A DNA stretch of 64,000 nt from CAWUKT01 sp963923035 (GCA_963923035.1 CAWUKT010000022.1:22340-86339), one strand, 5' to 3'; numbered from the stretch's first letter, positions 8,843 through 17,807 are shown. Notes: generated by a model from the letters alone, not told the origin. Translations and numbers: made by a program.

Positions 8843-9376
8843 ATGCGCAAAGAAAGCGGTGCGGTTCCGGCGGAAAAGCGGTGGCTCCAGGTGGGGGCCA
8901 CGGTCTTGTTGGCGGTGGGCTTGCAGGTGGCGGGCCTCTTCGCGGTGGAGATCGTGGAGAAAGGCTTATGGGCCATCCTGACGCTGCCCCTGGCGGTGTT
9001 GGGGCAAGTCGTGGGCCTGGCGGGTTTACTGCGGGTCCTGGGGGGCGCCCACGGAGCGGTCTCCCTCGTGGCGGCCCGGGCGGTGGCCGGATTCAGCTTG
9101 TTGGGGGCCCTGGCCATGGTGGTGGTGGGCTTGGGATTGGAAGGAAAAAACGAATTGGTGCTGGCGGGAGGTCCCCTTGTGTTCCTGATGATGGCCTACG
9201 GTTGGGGCGTCGGGAGCCTCGTACACCACTGGACTTCCCGGACTTCACTCAAGCCCGGACCGTCGATCGCCGCCGCCGTGGTGGGCAGCATGGTCATTTT
9301 GGCGGGCGTCTACCTGGTCTGGACCCAACTCTGCGCCGATGACCTTTCCCTGAACCTGCTTTGGGTGGACCTTTGA
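8843..9376 (+). CDS. Membrane protein, unknown
   Basis: 177 residues, very hydrophobic, with about five transmembrane helices (starting WLQVGATVLLAVGLQVAGLF and ending IAAAVVGSMVILAGVYLVW) and a short basic N-terminus. It is rich in Gly, Val and Leu with no conserved polar motif that I recognise. The gene begins just after the preceding terminator and converges on the minus-strand SH3 gene. Confidence 0.6.
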   Translation: MRKESGAVPAEKRWLQVGATVLLAVGLQVAGLFAVEIVEKGLWAILTLPLAVLGQVVGLAGLLRVLGGAHGAVSLVAARAVAGFSLLGALAMVVVGLGLEGKNELVLAGGPLVFLMMAYGWGVGSLVHHWTSRTSLKPGPSIAAAVVGSMVILAGVYLVWTQLCADDLSLNLLWVDL

Positions 9377-9404
9377 GGCGAGGGCATTTTCCTACTCCTT
9401 TTTC

Positions 9405-10340
9405 CTAGCAGCAATACCCTCCAATATAACTGGCTGCATGTCCCACCAGCTTGCCCTTCCTGGCGAGCGAACTCAGGAACAAATGCGCGCTGCCCTCGTC
9501 GGATTCCAGGACAAAGTCCGGCATGCCATCCCCGTCGAGGTCGCCGGTCCACTTCAGCAGCGGCAGGTATTGCAGGGGCGTGCCAGTTCCGCAGATCAGT
9601 TGCTCCCGTTCGCCCTCGGGCTCGGTCACCCAAATCTGGTAGGTCAGCGGTTGCTTTTCATCCTCTCCCCACGTCCAACGGTATTCCAGCACAAATTCTC
9701 CCCACAAATCAATGGTCTGCGTTTCCCTGACTTCCTGCCAGGTATTGTCGTTTACGTTGTTGGGGAGGTCGAGCGCAGGGATGCTTTTCCCCGCCGTCCA
9801 TTTTCCTCCTACCACCATTCCCCTCAATTTCGCTCCTCCCCAATCGAGTTGCAGGAAGGTCCCGTCCAATTCGCCGAGGGGGCGCTGGTAAAAGGAAATG
9901 TCGACCGGCTCCACCTTGGACTGGCCGTCCTTGGCGACGGAGATGGCGTAGTAGGTAAAATCGGGATCGTAGCGGAGGTTGCCCTTGCAGGAAATGTCGC
10001 TGTTGAACAAAAGGAAGGGCGTTTTGGTGGCTTCGGGCGTATACTCGCGGCTCAAAAAGGCGCTGAACGTATAGCCGTTTTTGTTTTTGTACTGCACCTT
10101 CTGCCAGCACCCGACGATGTCCCCGACCTTGAACGGGGCAGAAGCCGAGTCGTCCAGGATGGTCACTTTTTTACCGTAGGGAATGGCGAGCACTTTTCTC
10201 CCCTGTAGGTTGGGCCGGGCGCGCATGTTCACGCCGGAAGTCGCGATGACATAGGCCTCGGCGGGGGGAGGGGCGGGATGGCTTTGGGCGAGGAGGGAGA
10301 GGGGGAATAGGAGGACGAATACAAATAGGAGGGTACGCAT
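9405..10340 (-). CDS. Exported bacterial SH3-domain protein
   Basis: 311 residues. Signal peptide MRTLLFVFVLLFPLSLLAQ, a Pro-rich spacer, then an SH3b domain (residues ~30-95) with the usual GVNMRARPNLQGRKVL and GKKVTIL elements and YTFSAFLS near its end. The remaining ~200 residues are beta-rich and unrecognised, with a calcium-like DLDGDGMPDF stretch near the C-terminus. I start at ATG 10340 rather than TTG 10346, which leaves 2 bases after the nnrE stop, so the pair is likely one operon. SH3b domains usually bind cell-wall peptides; the job here is unknown. Confidence 0.75.
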   Translation of the reverse strand: MRTLLFVFVLLFPLSLLAQSHPAPPPAEAYVIATSGVNMRARPNLQGRKVLAIPYGKKVTILDDSASAPFKVGDIVGCWQKVQYKNKNGYTFSAFLSREYTPEATKTPFLLFNSDISCKGNLRYDPDFTYYAISVAKDGQSKVEPVDISFYQRPLGELDGTFLQLDWGGAKLRGMVVGGKWTAGKSIPALDLPNNVNDNTWQEVRETQTIDLWGEFVLEYRWTWGEDEKQPLTYQIWVTEPEGEREQLICGTGTPLQYLPLLKWTGDLDGDGMPDFVLESDEGSAHLFLSSLARKGKLVGHAASYIGGYCC

Positions 10341-10342
10341 GG

Positions 10343-11086
10343 TCAACGAATTTTAACGATGTCACTGTCGGAGAAAATGGGTCCCAGGTCCACTCCGATG
10401 GGTGGGGCCTGGTACAATACCCGCGGCAGGCCAATGTCGGCCAGAAATATTTCCCCGACCATGGGTCGGGCGGCGGGCGTCAGCAGCCCCTGCTTGGGCA
10501 GGGCCAGCGTGAGCGTCGCACTGGCCCGGATGCAGGGACGGGCCGGTTGGCCGGTGTCGCCGTGCAGGCCACTGGGTAAGTCCAGGGCCAGGACCGGGGA
10601 AATTTGGCGGTTGGTCCACTCGATGAGCGGGGCGACCGCGGGGCGGGGATCTCCTAGCAGGCTGTATCCGATGAGCCCATCGACGATGAGGTCGGCGGTG
10701 CCGCTCACCTTGTCGAGCAGCAACACGCCCATTTGTTGGAGGGTATGGGCTTGGTGGGCAGTGGCGGGCGAGAGCTCGCCAAATGAATGGGCGAGGACGA
10801 CGCGGACATTGGCGCCCCAGGCGACGAAGCGGCGGGCCGCTGATAGGGCCCCTCCACCGTTGCCGCCCTTGCCGGCCAATACCACGACCGAATGACCGGC
10901 CACCCGTCCCTTCAAAAATTCGTGCCGGGCCAGGGTGGCCAGGGCACGGCCCGCATTCTCCATCATCTGCAACAGGGTCACCCCAAATCGCTCCACCGCC
11001 AATCGGTCGACTTCGACCATCTGGGCGACGGTGATGCTGGGCACGGCTTTGTAGGGTTTCGGAAACATGGATTCAAATCTACCCAT
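10343..11086 (-). CDS. nnrE: NAD(P)H-hydrate epimerase (YjeF N-terminal domain)
   Basis: Epimerises R-NAD(P)HX to S-NAD(P)HX for repair of hydrated cofactors. 247 residues form a single YjeF_N Rossmann-like domain: helix with MMENAGRALA, the phosphate-binding GKGGNGGGALSAARRF, DLIVDGLIGYSL, and LALDLPSGLHGDTG with the conserved Asp and Ser. Unlike many bacterial NnrE-NnrD fusions there is no C-terminal ADP-dependent dehydratase domain, so the dehydratase must be encoded elsewhere. I take ATG 11086; ATG 11068 is an alternative, and the GTG at 11203 adds non-conserved residues. It is the first gene of a pair with the SH3 protein. Confidence 0.88.
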   Translation of the reverse strand: MGRFESMFPKPYKAVPSITVAQMVEVDRLAVERFGVTLLQMMENAGRALATLARHEFLKGRVAGHSVVVLAGKGGNGGGALSAARRFVAWGANVRVVLAHSFGELSPATAHQAHTLQQMGVLLLDKVSGTADLIVDGLIGYSLLGDPRPAVAPLIEWTNRQISPVLALDLPSGLHGDTGQPARPCIRASATLTLALPKQGLLTPAARPMVGEIFLADIGLPRVLYQAPPIGVDLGPIFSDSDIVKIR

Positions 11087-11396
11087 TTTCCCCGCGAGAT
11101 TCCGGCCATTTACTTGCGATTTTGGGCCACTCCCTTGGAATTCTCTGTCACTGGCTGGGTTTTGACCACCTAATCCAAGGGGCTCCGAACATTTAACCAA
11201 CACACAAGGTTTTTAGCATTGACGCAGATACAGATTCAGACATACACAACAGGGTTTTTGATTTAACAGGATTTTTTAGGATTGTGAGTTCCCCGCAGCC
11301 GCTCGGCGCCGGGGAACTTCTTGTTTGGGGGAGTTTTTTGGGGAGAGTTTCTTTGTTTCGGTCTATTTCCCTTCCTTTTTTCTCACTCCAATGCAT

Positions 11397-11429
11397 AAAA
11401 AAAACCCGGTTCTTGGGAGGACACCGGGT
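11397..11429 (-). terminator. Minus-strand terminator without an obvious gene
   Basis: ACCCGGT (11404-11410) pairs with ACCGGGT (11423-11429). On the minus strand a run of T (11403-11397) follows immediately. Confidence 0.7.
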
Positions 11430-11535
11430 GAGGATCAGATAGCTAACAGGACTGGTTGGGATGTGAGTGTTGGTAGGTGGGGCTGCGGTGTTAGGAAGTA
11501 ATGCTTGGATCGTCAGAGATCCGCAGCCCATCAAT
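11397..11535 (-). ncRNA. Possible small structured RNA ending at a terminator
   Basis: On the minus strand GGGCTGCGG (11529-11521) can pair with CCGCAGCCC (11488-11480), enclosing an inner GGATC/GATCC hairpin. About 50 bases later a terminator ACCCGGT...ACCGGGT is followed by eight T. A terminator with no gene in front of it, plus a long-range 9-bp stem, suggests a short untranslated RNA. The 5-prime end is unknown and no known RNA family is recognised. A short untranslatable leader or chance pairing remains possible. Confidence 0.3.
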
Positions 11536-11764
11536 TAATATCGATTCGATTCGTAAGCTAGATGGGAAAAGGGGGGGCTTTCCATAAAAATTCCCCATAA
11601 AAAAATAAAAAGATTGTAAGAGGTTGATAGCCAAGATGAAAAATGGTGTGAAATCGAATGGGAAAAGATGGGGGAGGAATGCAAGGGGAGGTGAAAGCGC
11701 TTTATCCACAGCTGTGGGGCAGATGAATCAAAAAATCCATAGCTTTGTCCATTCGGGTTGAAAA

Positions 11765-13012
11765 ATGCTATCAATGCGCTCTTGGTCCCTGTATCTGGTA
11801 TGGTTCTTCGCGTTGCTGCTCCCCTTGGGAGGGCAGGCGCAGGGCGTTTTGAATGCCAAGGACCATTTCCTCCTCGGAGCCGCCAAGCTCAAGTGCAATG
11901 CCTGCGAGATCGCTGTAGACGATTTTTCGACGGCCATTGAGCTGTCCGTCGATTATCCGGAAGCCTATTACGGCCGGAGTCTCGCCTACGCGTGCCAGGA
12001 CAAGCTGGACGAGGCCCTGCTCGACATTGCCCAGGCCATCCGCTATTCCCCCAACGAAGTCCTCTACCGCGAGGCCCGCGGTCGGTTCAAGGCGCAAGTC
12101 GGCGATACCCTCGGCGCCATCGCCGATTTCAAACTCGCCATCCAGATGGACTCCACCTGCTGGCAGGCGTGGTACGGCCTCGCCGAACAGCAGTTCGGCC
12201 GCCGCAACTACGAGGCCGCCCTCACCAATTACAACGAGACCCTCCGGCTCCAGGCCACGTTCACGATGGGATTCATCCGCCGGTCCGAGCTCTATATCCG
12301 CATCGAATCCTACGAATCGGCCCTGTCCAGCCTGGACCGCGCCGCCGAATTGGAGCCGGAATACCCGGTCATCTACCAGCTCATGGCCCTCGCCCACATG
12401 GAAATGGGCGTCTACAACCTCGCCCTCAAATCCGCCAACAAGGCCATCAAGCTGGATCCTTCCTTCGCGATGGCCTATTATGTGCGCGGAGAGTCCTATT
12501 ACCGGACCGAAAACTACCGGAAGGCCGACGTTGACTTTGAGGCCTGCCTGAACCTGGAGAAGAATTATGCGCCGGCCTGGTACAAGCGGGGCCTTTGCCA
12601 CAACATCATGGGCGACCTGAAGGGCGCCAAGAAGTTCCTGACCAAGGCCGTGAAGAAAGACCCCGTGCAGGTGCCCTACTGGGTGTCGCGGGCGGAATTG
12701 TACGAGAAGATGGAGAACGGGAAAAAGGCCATTGCGGACATTTCCAAGGCCATTTCGCTGCGGGATTCGGATCCGGTGCTGTACCGGAAGCGGGGCTGGC
12801 TCAATTTGGGGGAAGAGAATTTCCAGCAGGCCATCCGGGACTTCGAAGAAACCCTCCGCGAGGACGCGCAGGACGCTGACGCGTGGTTGGGCCTGGGCGA
12901 TGCCACTCACCTGAGCGGCAATCCCCAGGAAGCCTGTCGGAGCTGGGCCCAGGCCCTGAGTCTTGGCAGCAAAAAAGCCAAGGACCAACTCGGAAAATAC
13001 TGCCGGGAGTGA
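11765..13012 (+). CDS. Exported TPR-repeat protein
   Basis: 415 residues: a signal peptide (SLYLVWFFALLLPLGGQAQ), then an almost continuous series of about ten tetratricopeptide repeats from residue ~30 to the end. Typical TPR positions are seen, such as AYYGRSLAYACQDKLDEALL, AWYGLAEQQFGRRNYEAALT and AWYKRGLCHNIMGDLKGA. A Cys pair, CNAC, lies in the first repeat. It is probably a periplasmic or outer-membrane scaffold for protein contacts. Start is ATG 11765 (ATG 11774 is also possible). A second TPR gene follows with its own promoter. Confidence 0.85.
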   Translation: MLSMRSWSLYLVWFFALLLPLGGQAQGVLNAKDHFLLGAAKLKCNACEIAVDDFSTAIELSVDYPEAYYGRSLAYACQDKLDEALLDIAQAIRYSPNEVLYREARGRFKAQVGDTLGAIADFKLAIQMDSTCWQAWYGLAEQQFGRRNYEAALTNYNETLRLQATFTMGFIRRSELYIRIESYESALSSLDRAAELEPEYPVIYQLMALAHMEMGVYNLALKSANKAIKLDPSFAMAYYVRGESYYRTENYRKADVDFEACLNLEKNYAPAWYKRGLCHNIMGDLKGAKKFLTKAVKKDPVQVPYWVSRAELYEKMENGKKAIADISKAISLRDSDPVLYRKRGWLNLGEENFQQAIRDFEETLREDAQDADAWLGLGDATHLSGNPQEACRSWAQALSLGSKKAKDQLGKYCRE

Positions 13013-13015
13013 TTC

Positions 13016-13049
13016 TTTGCCCGGATTTCCATTCCACTCCTTATATTTG
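13016..13049 (+). promoter_or_regulatory. Bacteroidota-type promoter for the TPR gene at 13067
   Basis: TTTG at 13016-13019 and TATATTTG at 13042-13049 match the -33 TTTG and -7 TAnnTTTG consensus with a 22-base spacer. The start codon lies 18 bases downstream. Confidence 0.6.
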
Positions 13050-13066
13050 CGCATCTCCTTCCAATA

Positions 13067-13585
13067 ATGGCCCACACCGACGGTCATATACCTCTATTTT
13101 CGTCTCCGGAGGAATATTTCTTCGAAGCCGATCGCCTTATATCCGAAAATGATGTCAATGGGGCATTTCGGCTCCTGAATGAGTTGTTGGAACGCTTTCC
13201 CGATTTTGGGCGGGCCTACAACCACCTCGGATTTATCTACGAAACCAAGTACCGGGATTTTCAAAAGGCAGAGGAGTGTTACAAAAAGTGCCTGGCCCTC
13301 AGCCCGGACTACCCCGCCCTCTACCTGAATTATGCCGTTTTGCTCTCGTCCCAGGAACGCTTTGAGGAATTGGAAGGCTTACTGGGAAAGGCCCTGAATT
13401 GCCCTGGGATACGTAAAAACAAGATTTACAACGAATACGCCATCATGTTCGAAGTGCAGGGGCGCTACGAAACCTCGATCGAGCACTACCAACTGGCCAT
13501 CCGTTACGCCTTCAAAGATTCCGAGATCACGACCTACGAAGCCTCCATTCAACGGGTCCGCCAGAAGCAAGCCCTCCTGAACTGA
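13067..13585 (+). CDS. Cytoplasmic TPR protein
   Basis: 172 residues with no signal peptide. Three to four TPR-like repeats cover residues ~15-150, including AYNHLGFIYETKYRDFQKAE and YNEYAIMFEVQGRYETSIEH. It is separate from the larger exported TPR protein upstream because it has its own promoter and lacks a secretion signal. Likely a protein-interaction module; the partner is unknown. Confidence 0.8.
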   Translation: MAHTDGHIPLFSSPEEYFFEADRLISENDVNGAFRLLNELLERFPDFGRAYNHLGFIYETKYRDFQKAEECYKKCLALSPDYPALYLNYAVLLSSQERFEELEGLLGKALNCPGIRKNKIYNEYAIMFEVQGRYETSIEHYQLAIRYAFKDSEITTYEASIQRVRQKQALLN

Positions 13586-13667
13586 TCATTGGCATTAAAA
13601 AAACAAACTTTTAACATCTTCCTCTGTTGTCCTACGTACAAAAAGATAGAACCTTAGCATTGATATT

Positions 13668-15011
13668 ATGAAAGTAAATGTCCCTGATCTCAACCAGCCC
13701 CGCGTGGTGATCATTGGCGGGGGCTTTGGAGGCATCACACTGGCCAAGGCCTTGAAAAACACAGCCGTACAGGTCGTGATGTTCGATAAAAACAACTACC
13801 ATACCTTTCAGCCCCTCCTCTATCAGGTTGCCACCGGCGGCCTCGAACCCGACTCCATCGCATTTCCCATCCGCAAGATGTTCAAGAACCAATCGAACTT
13901 CTTTTTTCGAATGGCGGAGGTGCGGAGTGTGAATGCGGAGAAAAAGATGATTTCGACCTCGGTGGGAGAAATCCGCTACGACTTTTTGGTGGTGGCCACG
14001 GGTAGCCGGACCAATTTCTTCGGGATTGATGCGATGGAGAAGATGGGGAAAGGCATGAAAAATATCCCCGAGGCGCTCGACCTTCGGCACATCATCCTGA
14101 ACAACTTTGAAAAGGCGGTCCTCACCACCGATCTCAAGGAGCGTTCTGCCCTGATGAACTTTGTGGTCGTAGGAGCCGGTCCGACCGGCGTGGAAACGGC
14201 CGGTGCCCTGGCCGAACTCAAGACCCATATCCTCCCCAAAGACTTCCCCGAATTGGACTTGCGGCAGATGCAGATTCACCTTGTGGAAGCCAGCGACCAG
14301 GTACTCCCGGGGATGTCGGCGGAATCCACCAAGAACGCCAAGAAGGCCCTCACCAAGCTCGGCGTGAACATCTGGCTGAATACCCGTGTGCAAGATTACA
14401 ACGGCTTGAATGTCAGCATGAGCATGCCGGGAGAAATCCAAACCCGGACCCTGATCTGGTCGGCAGGAGTGATCGGCAATATGTTGCCCGGCCTCGAAGG
14501 CGCGGCTGGACACGGCGGACGCATCAAAGTTGACCAGTTCAACCGGGTCCGCAAGCACGACCGCGAATTCGCGATTGGGGACGTCGCCCTCATGTCGACG
14601 GAGGCCTATCCCGATGGCCACCCGATGGTGGCCCAGCCGGCGATCCAGCAAGGTGAACTCCTCGCCCGCAACATCAAGAACATCATTTTCGGGCGGAGCA
14701 TGCAGCCCTTCAAGTACCGCGACAAAGGCTCCATGGCCACCATTGGGCGGAACAAAGCCGTCGTGGACATGAAGAAGACCCGGATGAGGGGTGTCTTTGC
14801 CTGGCTGACGTGGATGGTCGTCCACCTCTTCTACCTCGCGGGCTTCCGCAACAAGCTGGTGGTCTTCATCAACTGGTTCTGGAGTTACATGACCTACGAC
14901 AAGGGTACCCGGCTGATCATGCGGAAGGTGGTGGACAAGACGACGGAGGAGTTGAGGGAAGCGGAAAAAGAAGAACTTCCCCTGGAGGAGCCGGAATTGG
15001 TCGGAGCCTAG
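13668..15011 (+). CDS. ndh: Type II NADH dehydrogenase (NDH-2)
   Basis: Single-subunit, non-proton-pumping NADH:quinone oxidoreductase on the inner face of the membrane. 447 residues with two Rossmann folds: FAD site VVIIGGGFGGITLAKAL (~12-28) and NADH site NFVVVGAGPTGVETAGALAE (~165-184). A YHTFQPLLYQVATGGLEPDS segment is diagnostic of NDH-2, and a second FAD contact is EFAIGDVAL. Near the C-terminus a hydrophobic/amphipathic stretch (WLTWMVVHLFYLAGFRNK) matches the membrane-attachment region. Its stop overlaps the nuoD stop in a shared CTAG, so the two respiratory NADH systems converge tail to tail. Confidence 0.93.
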   Translation: MKVNVPDLNQPRVVIIGGGFGGITLAKALKNTAVQVVMFDKNNYHTFQPLLYQVATGGLEPDSIAFPIRKMFKNQSNFFFRMAEVRSVNAEKKMISTSVGEIRYDFLVVATGSRTNFFGIDAMEKMGKGMKNIPEALDLRHIILNNFEKAVLTTDLKERSALMNFVVVGAGPTGVETAGALAELKTHILPKDFPELDLRQMQIHLVEASDQVLPGMSAESTKNAKKALTKLGVNIWLNTRVQDYNGLNVSMSMPGEIQTRTLIWSAGVIGNMLPGLEGAAGHGGRIKVDQFNRVRKHDREFAIGDVALMSTEAYPDGHPMVAQPAIQQGELLARNIKNIIFGRSMQPFKYRDKGSMATIGRNKAVVDMKKTRMRGVFAWLTWMVVHLFYLAGFRNKLVVFINWFWSYMTYDKGTRLIMRKVVDKTTEELREAEKEELPLEEPELVGA

Positions 15012-16243
15012 CGGTCCACTTCGCCGAGCACGATGTCGACGGAGCCCAAAATTGCGATCAAATCGGCAATGATGACGCCCTGGCTGATGGCTGGGACGGC
15101 ACTGAGGTTGGAGAAGCTGGGCGAACGGACCTTGCACCGCAAGGGAATGTCGCTGCGGCCATCGGAGATGATGTAAAAGCCCAATGAACCTTTGGGATTC
15201 TCCGCGCGCGCGTAGATTTCGCCGGCCTTCGGCCGGGCTTTCTTCGGGCACAGCGCCCGGGGATCGAAGTCAGGACGACGCGGATGGGCCTTTTGCAGCT
15301 TTTCGACGCATTGCTCGATGATCTTCAACGACTCGGCCACCTCGTCTACCCGGACCTTGTAGCGGTCCCATACATCCCCCAACGTCCCCATTTCCCCGGT
15401 TCCCACACAGACTTCAAAGTCCAATTCCGGGTAAACCGAATAGCCGTCCATCCGGCGCAGGTCCATTTTCAGGCCGCTGCCGCGCAGCATAGGGCCCGAA
15501 CAGCCGTAGCTGATGGCCACATCCAGGGGCAAAACGCCCACATTGGCAGTTCGCTCCACAAAGATCTGATTCCCGGTCAGGAGATTGTTCAGTTCATCCA
15601 TTTTGGGCCGGAAGTACTGGACAAATTCAGCGACCCGCTCCTCAAATCCGACCGGCAGGTCGAAGAACAAGCCGCCGACCCAGATATAATTGTAGAGCAT
15701 GCGGGCCCCGGAGGCCCATTCCAGCAATTTCAGGATATGCTCGCGGTCCCGGAAGCACCACAAAAAGGGTGTCACCGCGCCAATGTCCAGGCCGAAAGTT
15801 CCGATGGCCACGAGATGAGACGCAATCCGGTTCAATTCGCAGACCAGCACCCGGATATATTCGATGCGCTTCGGCAAATTCCCCTCCAGGTCCATCATTT
15901 TCTCCACCGCCATGACCAATGCCAGGTTGTTGTTCATGCTGGACAGGTAATCGAGTCGGTCGGTATAGGGGATGATCTGGGGGAAAGGCAGGGCTTCGGC
16001 GTGTTTTTCGAAGCAACGGTGGAGGTAGCCTAGATGCGGAATGACTTCCAATACGATTTCCCCGTCGGTGACGAGTTCCATGCGCAATACCCCGTGCGTG
16101 GACGGGTGTTGCGGCCCCATATTGAGAATCATTTCCTCCGAATCCAGCTCCGAGAGCTGGGTCTTGTTCGGGGACGAACGCCGCAACAGCTCGGTATAAT
16201 CCAGTTCGGTGCGCTCGGCATTGGGATGGAGGGGCTGCGACAT
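15008..16243 (-). CDS. nuoD: NADH-quinone oxidoreductase subunit D
   Basis: 49-kDa subunit of complex I, part of the quinone site in the peripheral arm. 411 residues. MGPQHPSTHGVLR near the start is the family hallmark and its His lies at the quinone site. HLGYLHRCFEKHAE, the central RMLYNYIW region and the C-terminal IADLIAILGSVDIVLGEVDR are all conserved. Starts at ATG 16243, 2 bases after the nuoC stop; the longer frame to 16318 only reads back through nuoC. It is the last gene of a nuoABCD unit and converges on ndh. Confidence 0.96.
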   Translation of the reverse strand: MSQPLHPNAERTELDYTELLRRSSPNKTQLSELDSEEMILNMGPQHPSTHGVLRMELVTDGEIVLEVIPHLGYLHRCFEKHAEALPFPQIIPYTDRLDYLSSMNNNLALVMAVEKMMDLEGNLPKRIEYIRVLVCELNRIASHLVAIGTFGLDIGAVTPFLWCFRDREHILKLLEWASGARMLYNYIWVGGLFFDLPVGFEERVAEFVQYFRPKMDELNNLLTGNQIFVERTANVGVLPLDVAISYGCSGPMLRGSGLKMDLRRMDGYSVYPELDFEVCVGTGEMGTLGDVWDRYKVRVDEVAESLKIIEQCVEKLQKAHPRRPDFDPRALCPKKARPKAGEIYARAENPKGSLGFYIISDGRSDIPLRCKVRSPSFSNLSAVPAISQGVIIADLIAILGSVDIVLGEVDR

Positions 16244-16245
16244 GG

Positions 16246-16752
16246 TCAGTAAGCAGTTTGGATACCGTGGTAAAATTCCGGGTTCTCGTAGTCCTTGCGG
16301 AGCGGATGGCCCGGCCAATCGGCCGGCATCAGGATCCGGCGCAGGTCCGGATGCCCCTCAAAGTGAATCCCGATCAGGTCATACGCCTCCCGTTCGTGCC
16401 AATCGGCCGTTTTCCAGACCTCCACCACCGAGGGGATCACCGGCAATTGTTCCTCAGTCCCCCTGTCCACCGTGCATTTCAGAACGAGGGCGTGTTGGTA
16501 GGGGATGGAAAACAAATGGTAGACCGCTCCAATTTTCCCGGGTTTGGGCCCGTAATCGACGCCCGAGAGGCATTCCAGGTAGTCAAAGTAGAGCCCTTCG
16601 GTGTCCCGAAGGAAAAATGCCACGTCCCGAAGTTGGTCCGGGGCGATCTGCAACCAAGGCTGGCGCACAGTGGCATCCTCGCCGACAATGGCGGCGGGAA
16701 ATTGCGCTGCAATGGCCGCTTGGATATCCGCAAAAGATTGGGCAGTGCTCAT
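16246..16752 (-). CDS. nuoC: NADH-quinone oxidoreductase subunit C
   Basis: 30-kDa subunit of complex I, 168 residues, not fused to NuoD as it is in E. coli. Conserved features are LSGVDYG, the VYHLFS strand, and the C-terminal signature WHEREAYDLIGIHFEGHPDL followed by RRILMPADWPGHPLRKDY. The start ATG overlaps the nuoB stop by four bases (ATGA), which implies translational coupling. Confidence 0.96.
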   Translation of the reverse strand: MSTAQSFADIQAAIAAQFPAAIVGEDATVRQPWLQIAPDQLRDVAFFLRDTEGLYFDYLECLSGVDYGPKPGKIGAVYHLFSIPYQHALVLKCTVDRGTEEQLPVIPSVVEVWKTADWHEREAYDLIGIHFEGHPDLRRILMPADWPGHPLRKDYENPEFYHGIQTAY

Positions 16753-17252
16753 TTCCGTTCAAATTCTCCTTTTACCAGCAGACTTTCATTCCGAATCTTC
16801 TCCTGCAATTTCATGATCCCGCCAATCAGCGCTTCCGGTCGGGGCGGACACCCCGGGATATAGACATCCACCGGGATGACCCGGTCCACGCCCTTGACCA
16901 CGTGGTAGCCATGCTCCCAGTACGGTCCCCCGCAGTTGGAGCAGGAGCCCATCGAGATGACATAGCGCGGCTCGGCCATTTGTTCGTAGAGGCGGCGGAC
17001 CCGGTCCGCCATTTTGAAGGTGACGGTCCCGGATACGATCATCACGTCGCTTTGGCGCGGGGAAGGCCGGGGGAAGACGCCCATGCGGTCCAGGTCGTAG
17101 TGACTGGCGTTCGTGGCCATCATCTCGATGGCACAGCAAGCCAATCCAAAGCCCATTGGCCACAAGGAAGAGAGCCGCGCCCAATTCATCAGGTGGTTGA
17201 CCTTGGTGATGACGATCCGGCCCTGGCCGGTTTTGGTATCGGAAAATCCCAT
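16749..17252 (-). CDS. nuoB: NADH-quinone oxidoreductase subunit B
   Basis: Carries iron-sulfur cluster N2, the last electron carrier before quinone. 167 residues. All four cluster ligands are present: the tandem C39-C40 in GLACCAIEMM, C104 in MGSCSNCGG and C135 in YIPGCPPRPEA. I use ATG 17252, four bases after the nuoA stop. The longer frame to 17354 reads back through nuoA out of frame. Confidence 0.96.
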   Translation of the reverse strand: MGFSDTKTGQGRIVITKVNHLMNWARLSSLWPMGFGLACCAIEMMATNASHYDLDRMGVFPRPSPRQSDVMIVSGTVTFKMADRVRRLYEQMAEPRYVISMGSCSNCGGPYWEHGYHVVKGVDRVIPVDVYIPGCPPRPEALIGGIMKLQEKIRNESLLVKGEFERK

Positions 17253-17256
17253 GCGG

Positions 17257-17739
17257 TCAGGACATTTTTTCGTTGAACGCTTCGTAGAGTTGCGAGGGAA
17301 CTTTGCTGTCCGTGGTCGGGGTGATCGGATCGGGTTTGACCCAGTCCAAGTCACCTTTCACCCACACATACGCCAATCCCAACAGCAAAATCCCGGCAAA
17401 GATCAGCACCTCAAACAGGGCAAAATAGCCCCAGGCGTGGGCGGCATTGATCAGGGCTTTTTCCGCAAAGACCGTGGCCCAGGGAAAGAGGAAAATGATC
17501 TCGACATCGAAGATGAGGAAGATGAGGGCCGCGACGTAGAAGCGGTTGTTAAGCTGGATGCGGGCGTTTCCGACGGGATCTTCCCCGCATTCGTAGGTGC
17601 TGTTTTTTTCTGGATTGGGGCGATTCGGGCTGAGGAGCTGCGAAGTGACCATGCCGCCCAGCACAAAGATGGCCCCGCCGAAGATAAACAACAGCACAGC
17701 AGCGTAGCCACTCAGTTGGACGTCTGGGAGCAGTTCCAT
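17257..17739 (-). CDS. nuoA: NADH-quinone oxidoreductase subunit A
   Basis: Membrane-arm subunit with three transmembrane helices, 160 residues. Recognised by NSTYECGEDPVGNARIQLNN (loop with the switchable Cys) and FYVAALIFLIFDVEIIFLFPWA (TM2). The C-terminal tail after TM3 is longer than usual. It is the first gene of nuoABCD; no other nuo subunit follows, so nuoE-N must be encoded elsewhere. Confidence 0.96.
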   Translation of the reverse strand: MELLPDVQLSGYAAVLLFIFGGAIFVLGGMVTSQLLSPNRPNPEKNSTYECGEDPVGNARIQLNNRFYVAALIFLIFDVEIIFLFPWATVFAEKALINAAHAWGYFALFEVLIFAGILLLGLAYVWVKGDLDWVKPDPITPTTDSKVPSQLYEAFNEKMS

Positions 17740-17779
17740 GGTGCGAAGATAACGAAAAGCGGCGGGAGAATGTTCGGGA

Positions 17780-17807
17780 AAGAAAAAGGGCTGCCGATGG
17801 GCAGCCC
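17780..17807 (-). terminator. Terminator closing the DUF1573 cluster
   Basis: GGGCTGCC/GGCAGCCC 8-bp stem. On the minus strand it is followed by TTTTTCTTT. It lies ~30 bases after the last DUF1573 stop and before nuoA. Confidence 0.8.

Larger units (their letters stand above)
11087..11764. other. Long intergenic region with several hairpins
   Basis: No convincing gene on either strand. It holds a 9-bp hairpin AGTTCCCCG/CGGGGAACT (11287-11295 and 11310-11318), followed on the plus strand by TCTTGTTT, a minus-strand terminator at 11397-11429, and a nested stem at 11480-11529 (see the ncRNA entry). The segment 11570-11640 is AT-rich. The short frames that cross it run through the hairpins and lack gene-like composition. 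Confidence 0.5.

Noticed and set aside
11193..11534. 113-codon minus-strand frame
   Set aside because: It crosses a terminator and hairpins and has low-complexity composition.
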